The position numbers and the translations under genes were made by a program. 64,000 nucleotides of DNA from an uncultured Pseudomonadales bacterium (GTDB lineage Bacteria; Pseudomonadota; Gammaproteobacteria; Pseudomonadales; Pseudohongiellaceae), in assembly GCA_943789335.1 (NCBI GenBank), contig CALSTS010000009.1, forward strand, positions 1 through 64,000, given 5' to 3'. Position 1 is the stretch's first letter, and every line of letters starts with the position of its first letter. This document shows positions 39,506 through 50,025 of this stretch, piece by piece. Below the pieces are notes generated by a model, which had not been told where the DNA came from, did not search any database, and saw only the letters and a program-made list of their open reading frames with translations.

Positions 39506-40187
39506 AATAATCCTGCAATGTGAAAAGTTAAGTAAATCATTTCAGCAGGGCGGTCATGAATTAAATGTAATCAGTGAGCTTGATTTTGCTCTGCAAGAAG
39601 GCGAAAGCGTTGCTATTATTGGCGCTTCTGGTTCAGGTAAAACAACTTTACTTAATTTACTCGGCGGCCTAGATACGCCAAGTACTGGAACAGTGTTCAT
39701 CAATGGCCAAGATGTTCATCAATTAAACGCAAAAGCTCAGGACCAATTACGTAATCGCACCTTGGGTTTTGTTTACCAGTTTCATCATTTACTGGGTGAA
39801 TTTAGTGCTCAAGAAAATGTTGCCATGCCTTTAATCATAGCCAAGCAGCCTTTTAATGAGGCGATGCAGCAAGCCGCAAGCATACTTGAACAAGTTGGTC
39901 TGGCAGAGCGTCTCACCCATAAACCATCTCAGCTATCCGGAGGAGAACGACAACGCGTGGCAATTGCCAGAGCCCTTGTCCATAATCCAGCCTGCATTTT
40001 AATGGATGAACCTACCGGCAATCTTGATCGGAATACCGCTAAAAGTGTGCAAAAGCTTATGCTCGATCTAAAGCAAAGCCTGACCAGTAGTTTTATTATT
40101 GTCACCCATGATCAAGAGCTTGCTGATCAAATGGATCGTAAACTGGTTTTACACGAAGGCAAGCTCTTCAACCAGGAAGGGGCATAG
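39498..40187 (+). CDS. lolD: Lipoprotein-releasing system ATP-binding protein LolD
   Basis: 229 residues, a complete ABC ATPase. Walker A is GASGSGKTT near 41-49, the Q-loop region is RNRTLGFVYQFHHLLGEFSAQENVAMPL, the signature is LSGGERQRVAIARAL near 145, Walker B is CILMDEPTGNLD near 165, and the switch His is in FIIVTHD. The FVYQFHHLL stretch is typical of LolD. It drives lipoprotein release with LolC and LolE, whose genes flank it directly. Confidence 0.96.
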   Translation: MSKIILQCEKLSKSFQQGGHELNVISELDFALQEGESVAIIGASGSGKTTLLNLLGGLDTPSTGTVFINGQDVHQLNAKAQDQLRNRTLGFVYQFHHLLGEFSAQENVAMPLIIAKQPFNEAMQQAASILEQVGLAERLTHKPSQLSGGERQRVAIARALVHNPACILMDEPTGNLDRNTAKSVQKLMLDLKQSLTSSFIIVTHDQELADQMDRKLVLHEGKLFNQEGA

Positions 40188-40188
40188 A

Positions 40189-41453
40189 GTGTTCAACAAG
40201 CCAGCATTTTTTATAGGCAAGCGCTACGCCTCTATTGCTTCCGATAATTTATTAGTTGGTTTTATTTCGCGCTTATCTGTTGTTGGCTTTAAGTCTCAGT
40301 GTTGCCGTATTAATCATTGTTTTTTCGGTGATGAATGGATTCGACCGCGAGCTTAGGGAGCGCATTCTGGCACTTGTGCCTCACGTCACGATGACCACTA
40401 TGCGTAATGAAGCATTGATGAATCAGGAGCAATGGCAAGTTATACAAGCGACTGTTGATGATAATCCCGAAGTGGCCGCCTCAGCCCCTTTAATACAATT
40501 GCAAGGCATGCTGCTTAGCCAACGGCCAGTCCCGCGGCATTATCTTAAGCGGCGTAGATCCCGTCGCTGAAGCAAGGGTCTCTATCCTGCAAGACTTTCA
40601 TGAATGCAAGGAACACTTGTCTTCACTGCAAGCCGGTAATTTTTCTATATTAATTGGCGCCGGGATCGCAGAGCACTTGAATCTCGGACTGGGTGATGAA
40701 CTTACTCTGGTATCAAGTTATTTAAATATCACACCGTTGGGTGAGTTCCCTAGGCAACGAATTTTCACAGTAGGCGGTATATTTACTATTGGGTCTCAAC
40801 TCGACAGTAGTCTGGCAGTGATACATATGAATGATGCGCAATTGCTTTACCGACTTGGCGATACTATTCATGGTTTAAGAATTCAATTACAGGATTTGTT
40901 TGCCAGCTCAACGGTTATTCGTGATCTGCAAAACCGAATTGCAGGGGATTACACCTTCAGTAACTGGACACTGGATTACGGTAATATTTATAACAATATT
41001 CAACTCTCAAAATCGATGGTAGGTCTGTTGTTATTCTTATTAATCGCCGTTGCTGCGTTTAATGTAGTCGTTAGCTTGTTTATGGTGGTCAGAGACAAGC
41101 AGGGTGATATAGCCATACTCAGAACGATGGGATGCTTCGCTGAGCAGCATCCGCAATATCTTCCTAGTGCAGGGCTTTATTATTGCGCTTGCCGGGACTT
41201 TTGTTGGCCTCATCCTGGGTGTTCTTGGCTCGCTCTATGTCAGCCAATTCTTCAGCTGGCTTGAGGCAGTGGCGGGCAAGTCGAGTTACTCAGTGCCGAT
41301 GTTTATCCTATCAATTATTTGCCCTCGCAATTGCTAGGCAGCGACCTCGTGTTGGTTTGTAGTATTTCTATTGCTTTAAGTCTGCTGGCAACTCTTTATC
41401 CGGCATATTCTGCTGCTAAGGTAGATCCCGCCCAGACTCTGCGTTATGAATAA
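40189..41453 (+). pseudogene. lolE: Lipoprotein-releasing transmembrane subunit LolE, several frameshifts
   Basis: A GTG one base after the lolD stop begins FNKPAFFIGKRYASIASDNLLVGFISRLSVVG, which then shifts near 40285 into LALSLSVAVLIIVFSVMNGFDRELRERILALVPHV. Further indels are seen near 40545-40610, 41130 and 41275. The last frames read SIRNIFLVQGFIIALAGTFVGLILG and end PAYSAAKVDPAQTLRYE before TAA at 41451-41453. Domain order is that of a LolC/E permease: one N-terminal helix, a periplasmic domain, three C-terminal helices. At least four frameshifts in an essential complex point to sequence error. Confidence 0.82.
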
Positions 41454-41462
41454 GTTCTAAGC

Positions 41463-42066
41463 ATGATCTTTGATATTTCAACTCTCGAAAACCGGGAAAA
41501 ATACCGCCTCCTTAATGGCGGCATCACACCTAGACCTATCGCATGGATTAGCACATGCTCAAATGATGGTCTTGATAACTTGGCACCTTTTTCATTTTTT
41601 ACCGTAGCAAGTTGTGTTCCGCCTGTTCTGCTTTATACGCAAGTGACTCAGCGAAGTGCGCTCGATAAAGATACCTTGCAGAATTTAATCGCAACAGAGG
41701 AATGTGTGGTGAACATTGTAAATAGCCCTTTGCTAGCAAAAGATGAACAAGACGAGTGCTGGTATTGAAAGTAATAAAAGCGAGTTTGAGTATGCCAATA
41801 TTGAAACTAGCAATAGCTATAAAGTAAGACCCTTATCAGTGAAGGCGTCGCCAATTCGTTACGAATGCACTTTGCGGGAAGTCATTCGGATCAGTGATGA
41901 ACCAGCTGGAGGTACTGTTGTGCTCCTAGATGTTAAATACATCTATGTTCGTGATGATCTTTATACTGACGAACATATCAATCAAGAGCTGGTAGATTCT
42001 GTCGGTAAAATGGGTGGAGATGGCTATACTCACAACGGCAAATATGTGGAACTTGGTCGCCCATAA
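41463..42066 (+). pseudogene. Flavin reductase-like FMN-binding split-barrel protein, frameshifted
   Basis: Two overlapping pieces of one gene. The first (41463-41768) has the family start RLLNGGITPRPIAWISTCSNDGLDNLAPFSFFTVASCVPPVLLY, which builds the FMN-binding barrel. The second (41743-42066) continues MNKTSAGIESNKSEFEYANIET and ends HNGKYVELGRP. The join near 41750 needs an indel of one or more bases. The natural length would be about 200 residues. Relatives bind FMN and use NAD(P)H, but the specific substrate cannot be inferred. It lies ten bases after lolE and about 100 before comEC. Confidence 0.8.
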
Positions 42067-42163
42067 TTTATTTAAAGTTGTCATTGCTTTAAGAAAACTG
42101 GCGCAATTAAAGTAAGCATCTAGACTGAAAGTATCTTTTTTAACTTTTACTTTTAGGTAGACA

Positions 42164-44509
42164 ATGCGCTCTATCTCTGATCGCTTTTAGTCTGGGCGTA
42201 ATATTTGGCGGCTTCATTCCTGGTCAACCTGATTCTAATTATTTACTCTTACTTTTTATCCCTGCAATTCTTAGTTTTCGTTTTCCTACTTGTCGATCTC
42301 TCGCAGCCTATTGTCTCGGCTTATTCTGGGTGCTGACTTGGGCGGCTGAACAGTTTAGAGCAGCTTTTGCCAGCAGAAATGGAGAGAAACGACTTTTGGG
42401 TGAGAGGTAGTATAGTCAGTCTTCCTGAAGTTAATGGCATTAACAGTCAGTTTCTTTTTAAGGTGGAAAAAAGCTGCCTTAAGCCCTTATCAAGTTGTGA
42501 CTTTTCCAATGAGTTATTGCAGGACCAATTAATCCAGCTAAACATATATCAAGAGCTTCTATTAGATCCCGGTCAGCGCTGGCAATTTAAAGTGAGATTA
42601 AAACGGCCTCATGGTTTTGCTAATCCAGGTGCTTTTGATTATGAAGCATGGTTATGGCAAAAGCAGATTCGTGCGAATGGCTATGTTCGCTTTGACGATG
42701 AAAACATATTATATGGAGACGAAACTGGTCTTAATTTTACAAGCTTGAGAAATCAGTTTCGTCAAAAACTTGACCGGCTTTTTCCTGGCCAAGGTTTAAA
42801 GCATTTAAATCTAATCAAGGCATTAAGCTATTGGTGACAAACAAGGCATTACAGATGGCGAGTGGGAGCTATTCAGCACTACCGGCACCAATCATCTAAT
42901 TGTCATTTCGGGTATGCATGTCGGGTTCGTCGCGTTAATGTTCTACCATTTAAGTAAGCTAAGCCTTAATCGAATAGGCACGCTTGCCCTATATCTTTCG
43001 ATTCCAAGGCTGGCTGCTTTTATAGCGGTTATTGCTGCTTATTTCTACGCCGGAATGGCTGGATTTGGGTTGCCTGCTCAACGTGCATTCATCATGATTG
43101 CCGCATTTATGTTGGCTCAGTGCCTCTGTCGGCATAGCTCTGTCATAAACAGCTATTGCTTGGCTTTAGCACTGGTGCTGTTGTTTAACCCTCTGGCACC
43201 AGTAAGTAGTGGGTTCTGGTTATCCTTCATAGCAGTGGCTGTATTAGTGTTTTTTGTAAATCAGCCTGACAAGCTGCAAACATCAGGCTTAGTAAAATTG
43301 GCTCTGATGTTTAGAACCCAGTTTTTTATATTTCTAGGCTTACTGCCATTCATGTTGTTGTTCTTTCAGCAAAGTAGTATCAGTGCGCCCTTGGTTAATC
43401 TGCTGGCTATTCCTTATGTCACCTTGCTGATCGTGCCACTGTGCTTGCTTATTTTGTTACTAAGTTACTTTTCTACAGAGTTGCTAGTTTACTTTTGTTT
43501 CTGTGCGGAGCGCTTGCTTAAGTTCTTTTTATCAATGCTTGAGCTTATTAATCAACATTTGCCAGAAGCCTTGTTGGATTTGCCAGCATTAGCGATTTGG
43601 CAATGGATAATGCTGCTTCTGGGTATTATTTTGTTGCTCTTTGGTTTGACTAGGAATAAAAATTCCTGGCTGCTCATACTGGCCTTTTTAAGCTTTATTC
43701 CTGTGTTAATTAGTAGAGATAATAAGCTTGATCCAAATGAATTCAAGTTGGATGTGCTCGATGTGGGGCAAGGTTTGGCCTTGATAGTACGAACACGCCA
43801 GCATGTCATGCTCTACGATCTTGGTCCCAAATATAGTGATAGTTTTAATGCCGGCGAAGGCATTATCTTACCCTACCTTCGCTCACAAAATATTAACAAT
43901 ATTGATAAGGTGCTTGTGAGCCATGGAGATTCTGACCATAGCGGGGGATTAAGTTCTATTTTATCAGCTTACCCTGCAACAGATTATCTGGTCAGTGATC
44001 TAACACCGTTTTCTAGTCAGTATAACTACAGCCTATGTCGTGAAGGGCAGCACTGGAACTGGGATGGAGTGAACTTTGAAATCTTACACCCTGACAGGGA
44101 CACTTATAACAGCAATAATTCATCCTGCGTATTATATATAAGCAATGCAAAGCACTCAGTATTACTAACAGGGGATATTGAAGCGCAAGTAGAACGGCAA
44201 TTATTACGGTCAGGTTCTAATATCAATGCTGACATCTTAATTGCGCCACACCACGGCTCAAAAACCTCTTCTCATAAGCGTTTTATAGAGGCAGTGTCGC
44301 CAGATTACGTGATCTTTTCCAGTGGTTATTTGAATCAATTTAACCATCCACACCCAGATATAGTGAAACTCTATACAAACAGTGGCACAATTAGCCTAAA
44401 TACAGCCGAAACAGGCTCTATTAGTTGGATAATTGGCGAAGATGACGTTTTGCCTGAAGCAATCCTGTATCGACAAGCTAATAATCGATTTTGGCGCGTG
44501 TTGCGCTAA
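42164..44509 (+). pseudogene. comEC: DNA internalization competence protein ComEC/Rec2, frameshifted at the 5' end
   Basis: The readable main part (42914-44509) contains the ComEC competence domain (VISGMHVGFVALMFYHLS and a set of membrane helices) and a C-terminal metallo-beta-lactamase-like domain with LDVLDVGQGLALIVRT and LVSHGDSDHSGGL and APHHGSKTS. Upstream pieces read ALSLIAFSLGVIFGGFIPG, PAEMERNDFWVRGSIVSL (an OB-fold DUF4131 region) and LIKALSIGDKQGITDGEWELFSTTGTNHL in different frames. Indels lie near 42170, 42360 and 42830. ComEC forms the channel that carries single-stranded DNA into the cytoplasm. The ATG at 42164 is the most likely start. Confidence 0.85.
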
Positions 44510-44659
44510 GAAAGCATAAGTTCTAATAAGAGAAACATAAGTGTTTAATGATACTTTAAACACTGAGGTTTGAATCTGGGATATGCTAATATCAAGCGTT
44601 TGCGGGATGGGAAACGGGATTGTTTTTCTGACTGTGTTTAAGTAAGGGGATGAGTCCTA

Positions 44660-45310
44660 GTGTTTGAAATAGTCCAGGCCGGCGGCATATTGATGCTGCC
44701 TATCATTCTTTGTTCTGTCCTCGCTATTGCTATTATTATCGAGCGATTTTGGACGCTAAATCCTTCACGTATTGCTCCGAGGAACATGCTGCCTGAAGTT
44801 TGGTCTAAGATTAAACAAAATCAATTGGATGCTGCTGAATTAAAAGATCTAAGAAGCTCATCTGCCTTGGGACAGATTCTGGCTTCTGGCTTAGTCAGCG
44901 CTAAATCCGGTCGCACAATTATGGTTGAAAGCATTGAACAGGCGGCCGGGTATGTAGTCCACGATATGTCCCGATATTTGAATCTGCTAGGGACTATTGC
45001 GCAGATAACACCTTTATTAGGGCTTCTAGGCACAGTGCTTGGCATGATCAGGGTCTTCACAGAGATTATGGCGCAGGGGACAGGTAATGCTAACGTGCTA
45101 GCTGGAGGGATATCCGAAGCCTTAATCACAACGGCAGCAGGCTTAACCGTTGCAATCCCGACACTGCTATTTTATCGCTTTTTTCAGCGCCGCATAGATA
45201 CCTTGGTAGTCGATCTAGAGCGAGAATCGATCAAGTTGGTTGATGCACTGCATTCAGCACGAGCTGTGGACTATAAAGACAATAAAGATAACGAAGCAAA
45301 CTCCGAATGA
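44660..45310 (+). CDS. exbB: MotA/TolQ/ExbB family proton channel protein
   Basis: 216 residues with a GTG start and an AAGGGGA ribosome site about ten bases upstream. Three membrane helices are visible at about 5-25, 108-132 and 150-170, with the family core LNLLGTIAQITPLLGLLGTVLGMIRVF and AGGISEALITTAAGLTVAIPTLLFY. With ExbD it forms a proton-driven motor. Its partner gene exbD overlaps by four bases. The exbBD-msbA-lpxK order is common in Pseudomonas-like bacteria, and which outer-membrane process this pair energises is unknown. Confidence 0.9.
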   Translation: MFEIVQAGGILMLPIILCSVLAIAIIIERFWTLNPSRIAPRNMLPEVWSKIKQNQLDAAELKDLRSSSALGQILASGLVSAKSGRTIMVESIEQAAGYVVHDMSRYLNLLGTIAQITPLLGLLGTVLGMIRVFTEIMAQGTGNANVLAGGISEALITTAAGLTVAIPTLLFYRFFQRRIDTLVVDLERESIKLVDALHSARAVDYKDNKDNEANSE

Positions 45311-45729
45311 AATTTGAACGTCAATTAACTGAAGAGGTAAGTGTTAACTTAACACCTCTGATTGATGTGGTGTTTTTACTGTTGATTTTCTTTATGGTAA
45401 CAACCACGTTTACCCGTGACACAAACTTACTAATCAATCTGCCTGAAGCCTCAGGTGAAATAATGGACGTTTCACCGGAACAGATTGAAGTCATGGTGGC
45501 ACAAAATGGCTCCTATGCAGTCAATGGACGAGGTCTGGTTAATACTCAATTATCAACCTTAATAGATGCCATTGAAGAGATGTCTGAAGGTGATCGCAGT
45601 TTGCCGGTAATTATTACAGCAGATGCGAATACTTCTTATCAGTCTGTTGTAACTGTTATGGATGCAGTTGCTCAGCTTGGTTTTAGTCAATTGAATATTG
45701 CTACTAGTCAGGAAACGGAAGAACAATGA
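45307..45729 (+). CDS. exbD: Biopolymer transport protein ExbD/TolR family
   Basis: 140 residues: a short cytoplasmic start, one membrane helix (VNLTPLIDVVFLLLIFFMVTTTF, about 13-35) whose conserved Asp is the proton-carrying residue, and a periplasmic domain ending SFQLNIAT-like (GFSQLNIATSQ). It works with the preceding ExbB. It overlaps both exbB and msbA by four bases, so the three genes are translationally coupled. Confidence 0.92.
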   Translation: MKFERQLTEEVSVNLTPLIDVVFLLLIFFMVTTTFTRDTNLLINLPEASGEIMDVSPEQIEVMVAQNGSYAVNGRGLVNTQLSTLIDAIEEMSEGDRSLPVIITADANTSYQSVVTVMDAVAQLGFSQLNIATSQETEEQ

Positions 45730-47495
45730 GCCAAGCAGCGCCCACACTTTCAAAAGCCGACAGCCTGGCCATCTATAGGCGCTTGTTGGCCTACCTAAAA
45801 CCGCTATGGCCAGTCGCCATCATTAGTATCGTCGGTTTCGCGATGTTTGCCAGCACTAATTTTTGGTTTGTAGATTTAACAGGGCAGCTGGTAGATACCA
45901 TAGATATAGCCAGAGAAATTGATTTTAATGAACGCTTACGGATCCCCTTATTGCTAGTTCTATTAGCTGCCACACGAGGTATTGGCGGCTATCTGGGCGG
46001 TTATTCCATGGCTTATATTGCCAACACTGTAGTGCATCACATTCGTTCACAACTACTAGAGCGTTTCTTACAGTTACCAGTTAAATTTTATGATCGTAGT
46101 GAAATCGGCAAGCTCATGTCGACGGTTACTTATAACGTCATACAAATAGCCTCTGCCGTTAGTGATTCACTAAAAGTGTTGCTGCAACAAGGCCTGACAG
46201 TCATCGGATTATTGGGCTATATGTTTTATCAAAGTTGGCAGTTAACCTTAATTTTCATCGCTGCCTTGCCTTTGATTGCCGCGTTGATTAGTTACGCATC
46301 AAAGTTGTTTCGCAAATACAGTCATCGTATACAGTCCTCGATAGGGGATGTGACACACATTCTGTCTGAAACGATTAAAGGCATACGTGTGATTCGAAGT
46401 TTTGGTGCTGAAAAGCAAGCACTGGATAACTTTACTGAGGCAAGTGCCCGGAATCGCCAGCAAAGTTTGAAGCTAGAATCTGTCTCCAATATCAGCACTC
46501 CCGTGATCCAGGTGGTTGTCACTATTTCTCTAGCTATCATGGTCTGGCTGGTCCTATCGCCGCAAATGATAGGCAGCCTCAGTACAGGGGATTTAGCATC
46601 GTTCATCATCGCTGCTGGCATGCTATCGACACCAATCAGGCAACTTACCCAAGTTAACTCTGCCATTCAGCGTGGTTTAGCTGCGGCCAGTTCTATTTTT
46701 GACTTATTAGATGAAGATGTTGAAGACAATAATGGTAGCTATGAATCTAATAGGGTGATTGGGAAAGTCAGTTTCAAGGGGCTCAGTTTTCGTTATCAGC
46801 CAAACAGTAAAGATGTATTAAGTGAGATTGATTTCGAAGCTAGTCCTGGACAAGTTACCGCTATTGTTGGAAAGTCTGGCAGCGGTAAATCTACCTTAGT
46901 AAATTTGATTCCTCGATTTTACGAAGTGTCTAAAGGTCAAATATTAATTGACGATGTCGCTAACACTGATTTTACTTTAAACAATCTTCGCCAGCAGATA
47001 GCGCTAGTAAGCCAGCAAGTTATATTATTTAACTCTACTATCCGTGAAAATATTGCTTACGGCGAGCTATCTAATAAAAGTGAAGAAGAAATCATGGCGG
47101 CATTAAAAAGCGCCCATGCTATGGAGTTTATAGAGCAACTTCCAAAAGGTTTAGATACCAAAGTAGGGGATGATGCGACATTACTCTCTGGAGGCCAACG
47201 TCAACGCCTCGCCATTGCAAGAGCCTTATTAAAAGATGCGCCTATTCTTATTCTTGACGAAGCAACTTCAGCACTGGATAGTGAATCTGAGCAACATATT
47301 CAGGCCGCTTTAGAAACACTTATGCAAGGCAGAACCACTTTTGTCATCGCTCATCGTTTATCTACCATCGAAAAAGCTGATCAGATTTTAGTTATGCAAG
47401 AAGGAGAGATAGTCGAAAGCGGCACACATCATGAACTTATTGCGCTTGATAAGTACTATGCCAAACTACACAAGAAGCAATTCCCATCGTCATGA
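45726..47495 (+). CDS. msbA: Lipid A export ATP-binding/permease protein MsbA
   Basis: 589 residues, an ABC half-transporter that flips lipid A-core across the inner membrane. The N-terminal ABC_membrane domain has six helices (residues about 25-320). The ATPase has Walker A VGKSGSGKSTLVN near 384, LVSQQVILFNSTIRENIAYG, signature LLSGGQRQRLAIARALL and Walker B ILILDEATSALDSESE. It is followed by lpxK with ATGA overlap, and the pair msbA-lpxK is conserved. Confidence 0.96.
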   Translation: MSQAAPTLSKADSLAIYRRLLAYLKPLWPVAIISIVGFAMFASTNFWFVDLTGQLVDTIDIAREIDFNERLRIPLLLVLLAATRGIGGYLGGYSMAYIANTVVHHIRSQLLERFLQLPVKFYDRSEIGKLMSTVTYNVIQIASAVSDSLKVLLQQGLTVIGLLGYMFYQSWQLTLIFIAALPLIAALISYASKLFRKYSHRIQSSIGDVTHILSETIKGIRVIRSFGAEKQALDNFTEASARNRQQSLKLESVSNISTPVIQVVVTISLAIMVWLVLSPQMIGSLSTGDLASFIIAAGMLSTPIRQLTQVNSAIQRGLAAASSIFDLLDEDVEDNNGSYESNRVIGKVSFKGLSFRYQPNSKDVLSEIDFEASPGQVTAIVGKSGSGKSTLVNLIPRFYEVSKGQILIDDVANTDFTLNNLRQQIALVSQQVILFNSTIRENIAYGELSNKSEEEIMAALKSAHAMEFIEQLPKGLDTKVGDDATLLSGGQRQRLAIARALLKDAPILILDEATSALDSESEQHIQAALETLMQGRTTFVIAHRLSTIEKADQILVMQEGEIVESGTHHELIALDKYYAKLHKKQFPSS

Positions 47496-48538
47496 AAAAG
47501 ATCGTCGATACCTGGTATGGAGATACTGTCATATCGTGGTTGAAGCCCTTCAGCGCATTATTTGGGTTCGTTAGTAGAATTCGACGAAAAAGCTATACCA
47601 GCGGCAGTAAAAAAATATACCGAGCCGGTGTCCCCTTAATTGTTGTTGGCAATATCAGTGTCGGAGGTACCGGCAAAACTCCGCTTATTGTTTATTTGGC
47701 TAGACAGTTGCTCTATGCAGGGTTTCGGCCAGGCATTGTGAGTCGGGGTTATGGGTCTAAAGCGCCAAGTTATCCTTTTCATGTTCTCAAAGACTCACCA
47801 GTTAAGCATAGCGGTGATGAAGCTTTACTTATTGCCCGGAATACCGAGTGTCCTGTTGTGATCGATGCTGATCGGACAGCGGCAGTAAAAAGTCTCGAAC
47901 AACATTATGACTGTAACGTGATTCTTAGCGATGATGGTATGCAGCATTATGCTATGGCACGAAATATTGAAATTGCAGTCCTAGATGGCCGTAGAGGTTT
48001 TGGTAATGGAGAGCTACTCCCTGCGGGCCCATTGAGGGAGAAACCTGAACGTCTTGATGAAGTTGATTATATTATTTGCAATGGAGAAAGCAGCTTGAGC
48101 TTTAAGCAGCCTGCTTATGTTATGACATTAAAACCACGACATCTGTGCCATCTGCTATCAGGCGAAATATTTCCTATGCCTCATGTCATTGAAGAAATGG
48201 CCAAGTCTAGAGAAGCTGATGCAGGTGGTGATAAGTCTGTGCCCAAACATAAAGTTCATGCTATAGCTGGCATTGGCAATCCAGAACGTTTTTTTAGCTC
48301 TCTTTGTGATTGCGGGTTTGATATTATTAGCCACGTTTTTGATGACCATCATGCTTACACACTAGAAGACATTAATTTCGACGATGACCATGAGGTCATT
48401 ATGACCGAAAAAGATGCTGTGAAGTGCATGGATTTTGCCAGAAAAATTGACTGGTATTTGCGTGTAGATGCCGTGATAGATGAAGAATTTATCGAAAGTC
48501 TCTTATCGAAGTTAAAAACATTTAGTATCGAAATTTAA
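47492..48538 (+). CDS. lpxK: Tetraacyldisaccharide 4'-kinase LpxK
   Basis: 348 residues. It phosphorylates the 4' position of the lipid A disaccharide. The P-loop is in VGNISVGGTGKTPLIVYLARQL near 52-73, preceded by a membrane-associating N-terminal segment. Other conserved stretches are RPGIVSRGYGSKA, HSGDEALLIARN, ILSDDGMQHYAMARNIEIAVLDGRRGFGNGELLPAGPLRE and the C-terminal FDDHHAYTLEDI plus MTEKDAVKC. An extra region near 230-248 (KSREADAGGDKSVPKH) looks like a local insertion. Confidence 0.96.
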   Translation: MKKIVDTWYGDTVISWLKPFSALFGFVSRIRRKSYTSGSKKIYRAGVPLIVVGNISVGGTGKTPLIVYLARQLLYAGFRPGIVSRGYGSKAPSYPFHVLKDSPVKHSGDEALLIARNTECPVVIDADRTAAVKSLEQHYDCNVILSDDGMQHYAMARNIEIAVLDGRRGFGNGELLPAGPLREKPERLDEVDYIICNGESSLSFKQPAYVMTLKPRHLCHLLSGEIFPMPHVIEEMAKSREADAGGDKSVPKHKVHAIAGIGNPERFFSSLCDCGFDIISHVFDDHHAYTLEDINFDDDHEVIMTEKDAVKCMDFARKIDWYLRVDAVIDEEFIESLLSKLKTFSIEI

Positions 48539-48554
48539 GTGGTAGAAAAAGGTT

Positions 48555-48746
48555 ATGGATAAAAAATTACTCGCCATTCTTGCTTGCCCTATCTGTAAAG
48601 GGAAAATACATTTCAATCAGGAAGCACAAGAACTGATCTGTTATGCCGATGCTTTAGCATTTCCGATACGCGATGAAATACCGGTGATGTTAGAAAGTGA
48701 AGCTCGCGCACTGAGCTCTGAAGAAAAAGACAACAGGCCTCGTTAA
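48555..48746 (+). CDS. ycaR: Trm112-family small zinc-ribbon-like protein
   Basis: 63 residues: [22 protein letters not shown] then [20 protein letters not shown]. The CPxC pair and a third Cys remain of the zinc-ribbon family. The E. coli counterpart YcaR also sits between lpxK and kdsB. Its precise function is unknown; some Trm112 proteins activate methyltransferases. The last base overlaps the kdsB start. Confidence 0.92.
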   Translation: MDKKLLAILACPICKGKIHFNQEAQELICYADALAFPIRDEIPVMLESEARALSSEEKDNRPR

Positions 48747-49480
48747 TGTCTTTTATTGTAGTCATTCCTGCACGTTTTCAGTCTACGCGTTTACCAGGCA
48801 AACCTTTATTGGATATTGCTGGGAAAACTATGATTCAGCATGTTTTTGAACGCGCTAAGCAAAGTGCTGCGACTGAGGTGTATATCGCAACAGACAACAT
48901 TGAAATAAAAAATGCCTGCGAACAATTTGGCGCTAAAGTATGTATGACAGATGAAGAACATATTTCTGGTAGCGACCGAATTGAAGAAGTCACGCGTATA
49001 CTAGAATTATCTGATGCTGATGTTGTAGTCAACGTGCAAGGTGATGAGCCAATGATTCCGCCGAAAGTTATTAATCAGGTTGCTGAAAATTTACAAACCA
49101 ATCCGCACGCCGGATTATCTTCTCTTTTCGAATATATCGAAAATCAAGCTGACGTTAATGATCCAAATGCTGTAAAAGTAGTAACAGACAATGAAGGCAT
49201 GGCCTTATATTTTTCTCGATCAGCAATTCCGTTTGACAGAGATAAGTCTGAACAAGTTGTCTATAAAAGGCATGTTGGACTTTATGCTTATAGAGTTAAA
49301 ACATTACACAATTTTGTTGGCTGGCAACAAAGTGAATTAGAGCAGTCAGAAAAGCTTGAGCAGTTAAGATTTATGGCAAACGGAATAAAAATACATATGG
49401 CGCAGGCAATAGAACATATTCCGCCGGGGGTAGATACTGAATCAGATCTGGCTAATATAAAAGACCTGCTTGGAAAATAA
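48746..49480 (+). CDS. kdsB: 3-deoxy-manno-octulosonate cytidylyltransferase
   Basis: 244 residues. It activates Kdo with CTP for attachment to lipid A. The nucleotide-binding start VVIPARFQSTRLPGKPLLDIAGKTMIQHVFERA is typical, followed by YIATDNIEI, SGSDRIEEV and VVNVQGDEPMIPPKVI (metal site), and YKRHVGLYAYRVKTL. It belongs to the same envelope gene group as msbA and lpxK, and the next gene starts 11 bases downstream. Confidence 0.97.
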   Translation: MSFIVVIPARFQSTRLPGKPLLDIAGKTMIQHVFERAKQSAATEVYIATDNIEIKNACEQFGAKVCMTDEEHISGSDRIEEVTRILELSDADVVVNVQGDEPMIPPKVINQVAENLQTNPHAGLSSLFEYIENQADVNDPNAVKVVTDNEGMALYFSRSAIPFDRDKSEQVVYKRHVGLYAYRVKTLHNFVGWQQSELEQSEKLEQLRFMANGIKIHMAQAIEHIPPGVDTESDLANIKDLLGK

Positions 49481-49491
49481 TTGGAATTTTA

Positions 49492-49995
49492 ATGTCTTCA
49501 GAAACAGTCAAAATATTAATGGTTTGTTTGGGTAACATTTGCCGTTCTCCAACAGCAGAAGTTGCATTCAGACAGGAAGTCGCTAATCGTGAGCTTACTC
49601 ATTTATTTGATATTGATTCTGCAGGTACTGGTACCTGGCATATAGGCGAGAAGCCAGATGTTCGTGCCAGAACAACTGCAGCAAAAAGAAATATGGATTT
49701 GGAATCCCTGAAAGCACGTACAGTAAGTCCTGATGACTTCCACCACTTTGATTATATTTTTGCAATGGACACACAAAACCTTAATGATTTAAAAGCCATG
49801 GAGCCAGTTAATGCAAAGGCGAATATTGAGCTCTTCCTTACCTGGCCAGATAAAGAAAACGGGCAAGATGGATATCAAGAAGTTCCAGATCCGTTTTATT
49901 CAAAAGAAGAAGATTTTGAGTTAGTTCTGGATTTAGTAGAAGCGGCAAGCAAAGACATCCTTGATTATATAGCCGATACCCATCAGCTTACTTGA
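49492..49995 (+). CDS. Low-molecular-weight protein tyrosine phosphatase
   Basis: 167 residues. The active-site loop is VCLGNICRSPTAE near 11-23, with the nucleophilic Cys and Arg of the CxxxxxRS motif, and the general-acid loop is VPDPFYSKEEDFELV near 131. DSAGTGTWHIGEKPDVRA and FAMDTQNLNDL are further family stretches. Substrates are unknown. It sits between kdsB and murB, as in Pseudomonas relatives, so a role in envelope or polysaccharide control is possible but not shown. Confidence 0.92.
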   Translation: MSSETVKILMVCLGNICRSPTAEVAFRQEVANRELTHLFDIDSAGTGTWHIGEKPDVRARTTAAKRNMDLESLKARTVSPDDFHHFDYIFAMDTQNLNDLKAMEPVNAKANIELFLTWPDKENGQDGYQEVPDPFYSKEEDFELVLDLVEAASKDILDYIADTHQLT

Positions 49996-50025
49996 TCGCA
50001 TTAGTTTATTATTTGGCTTAACTTC

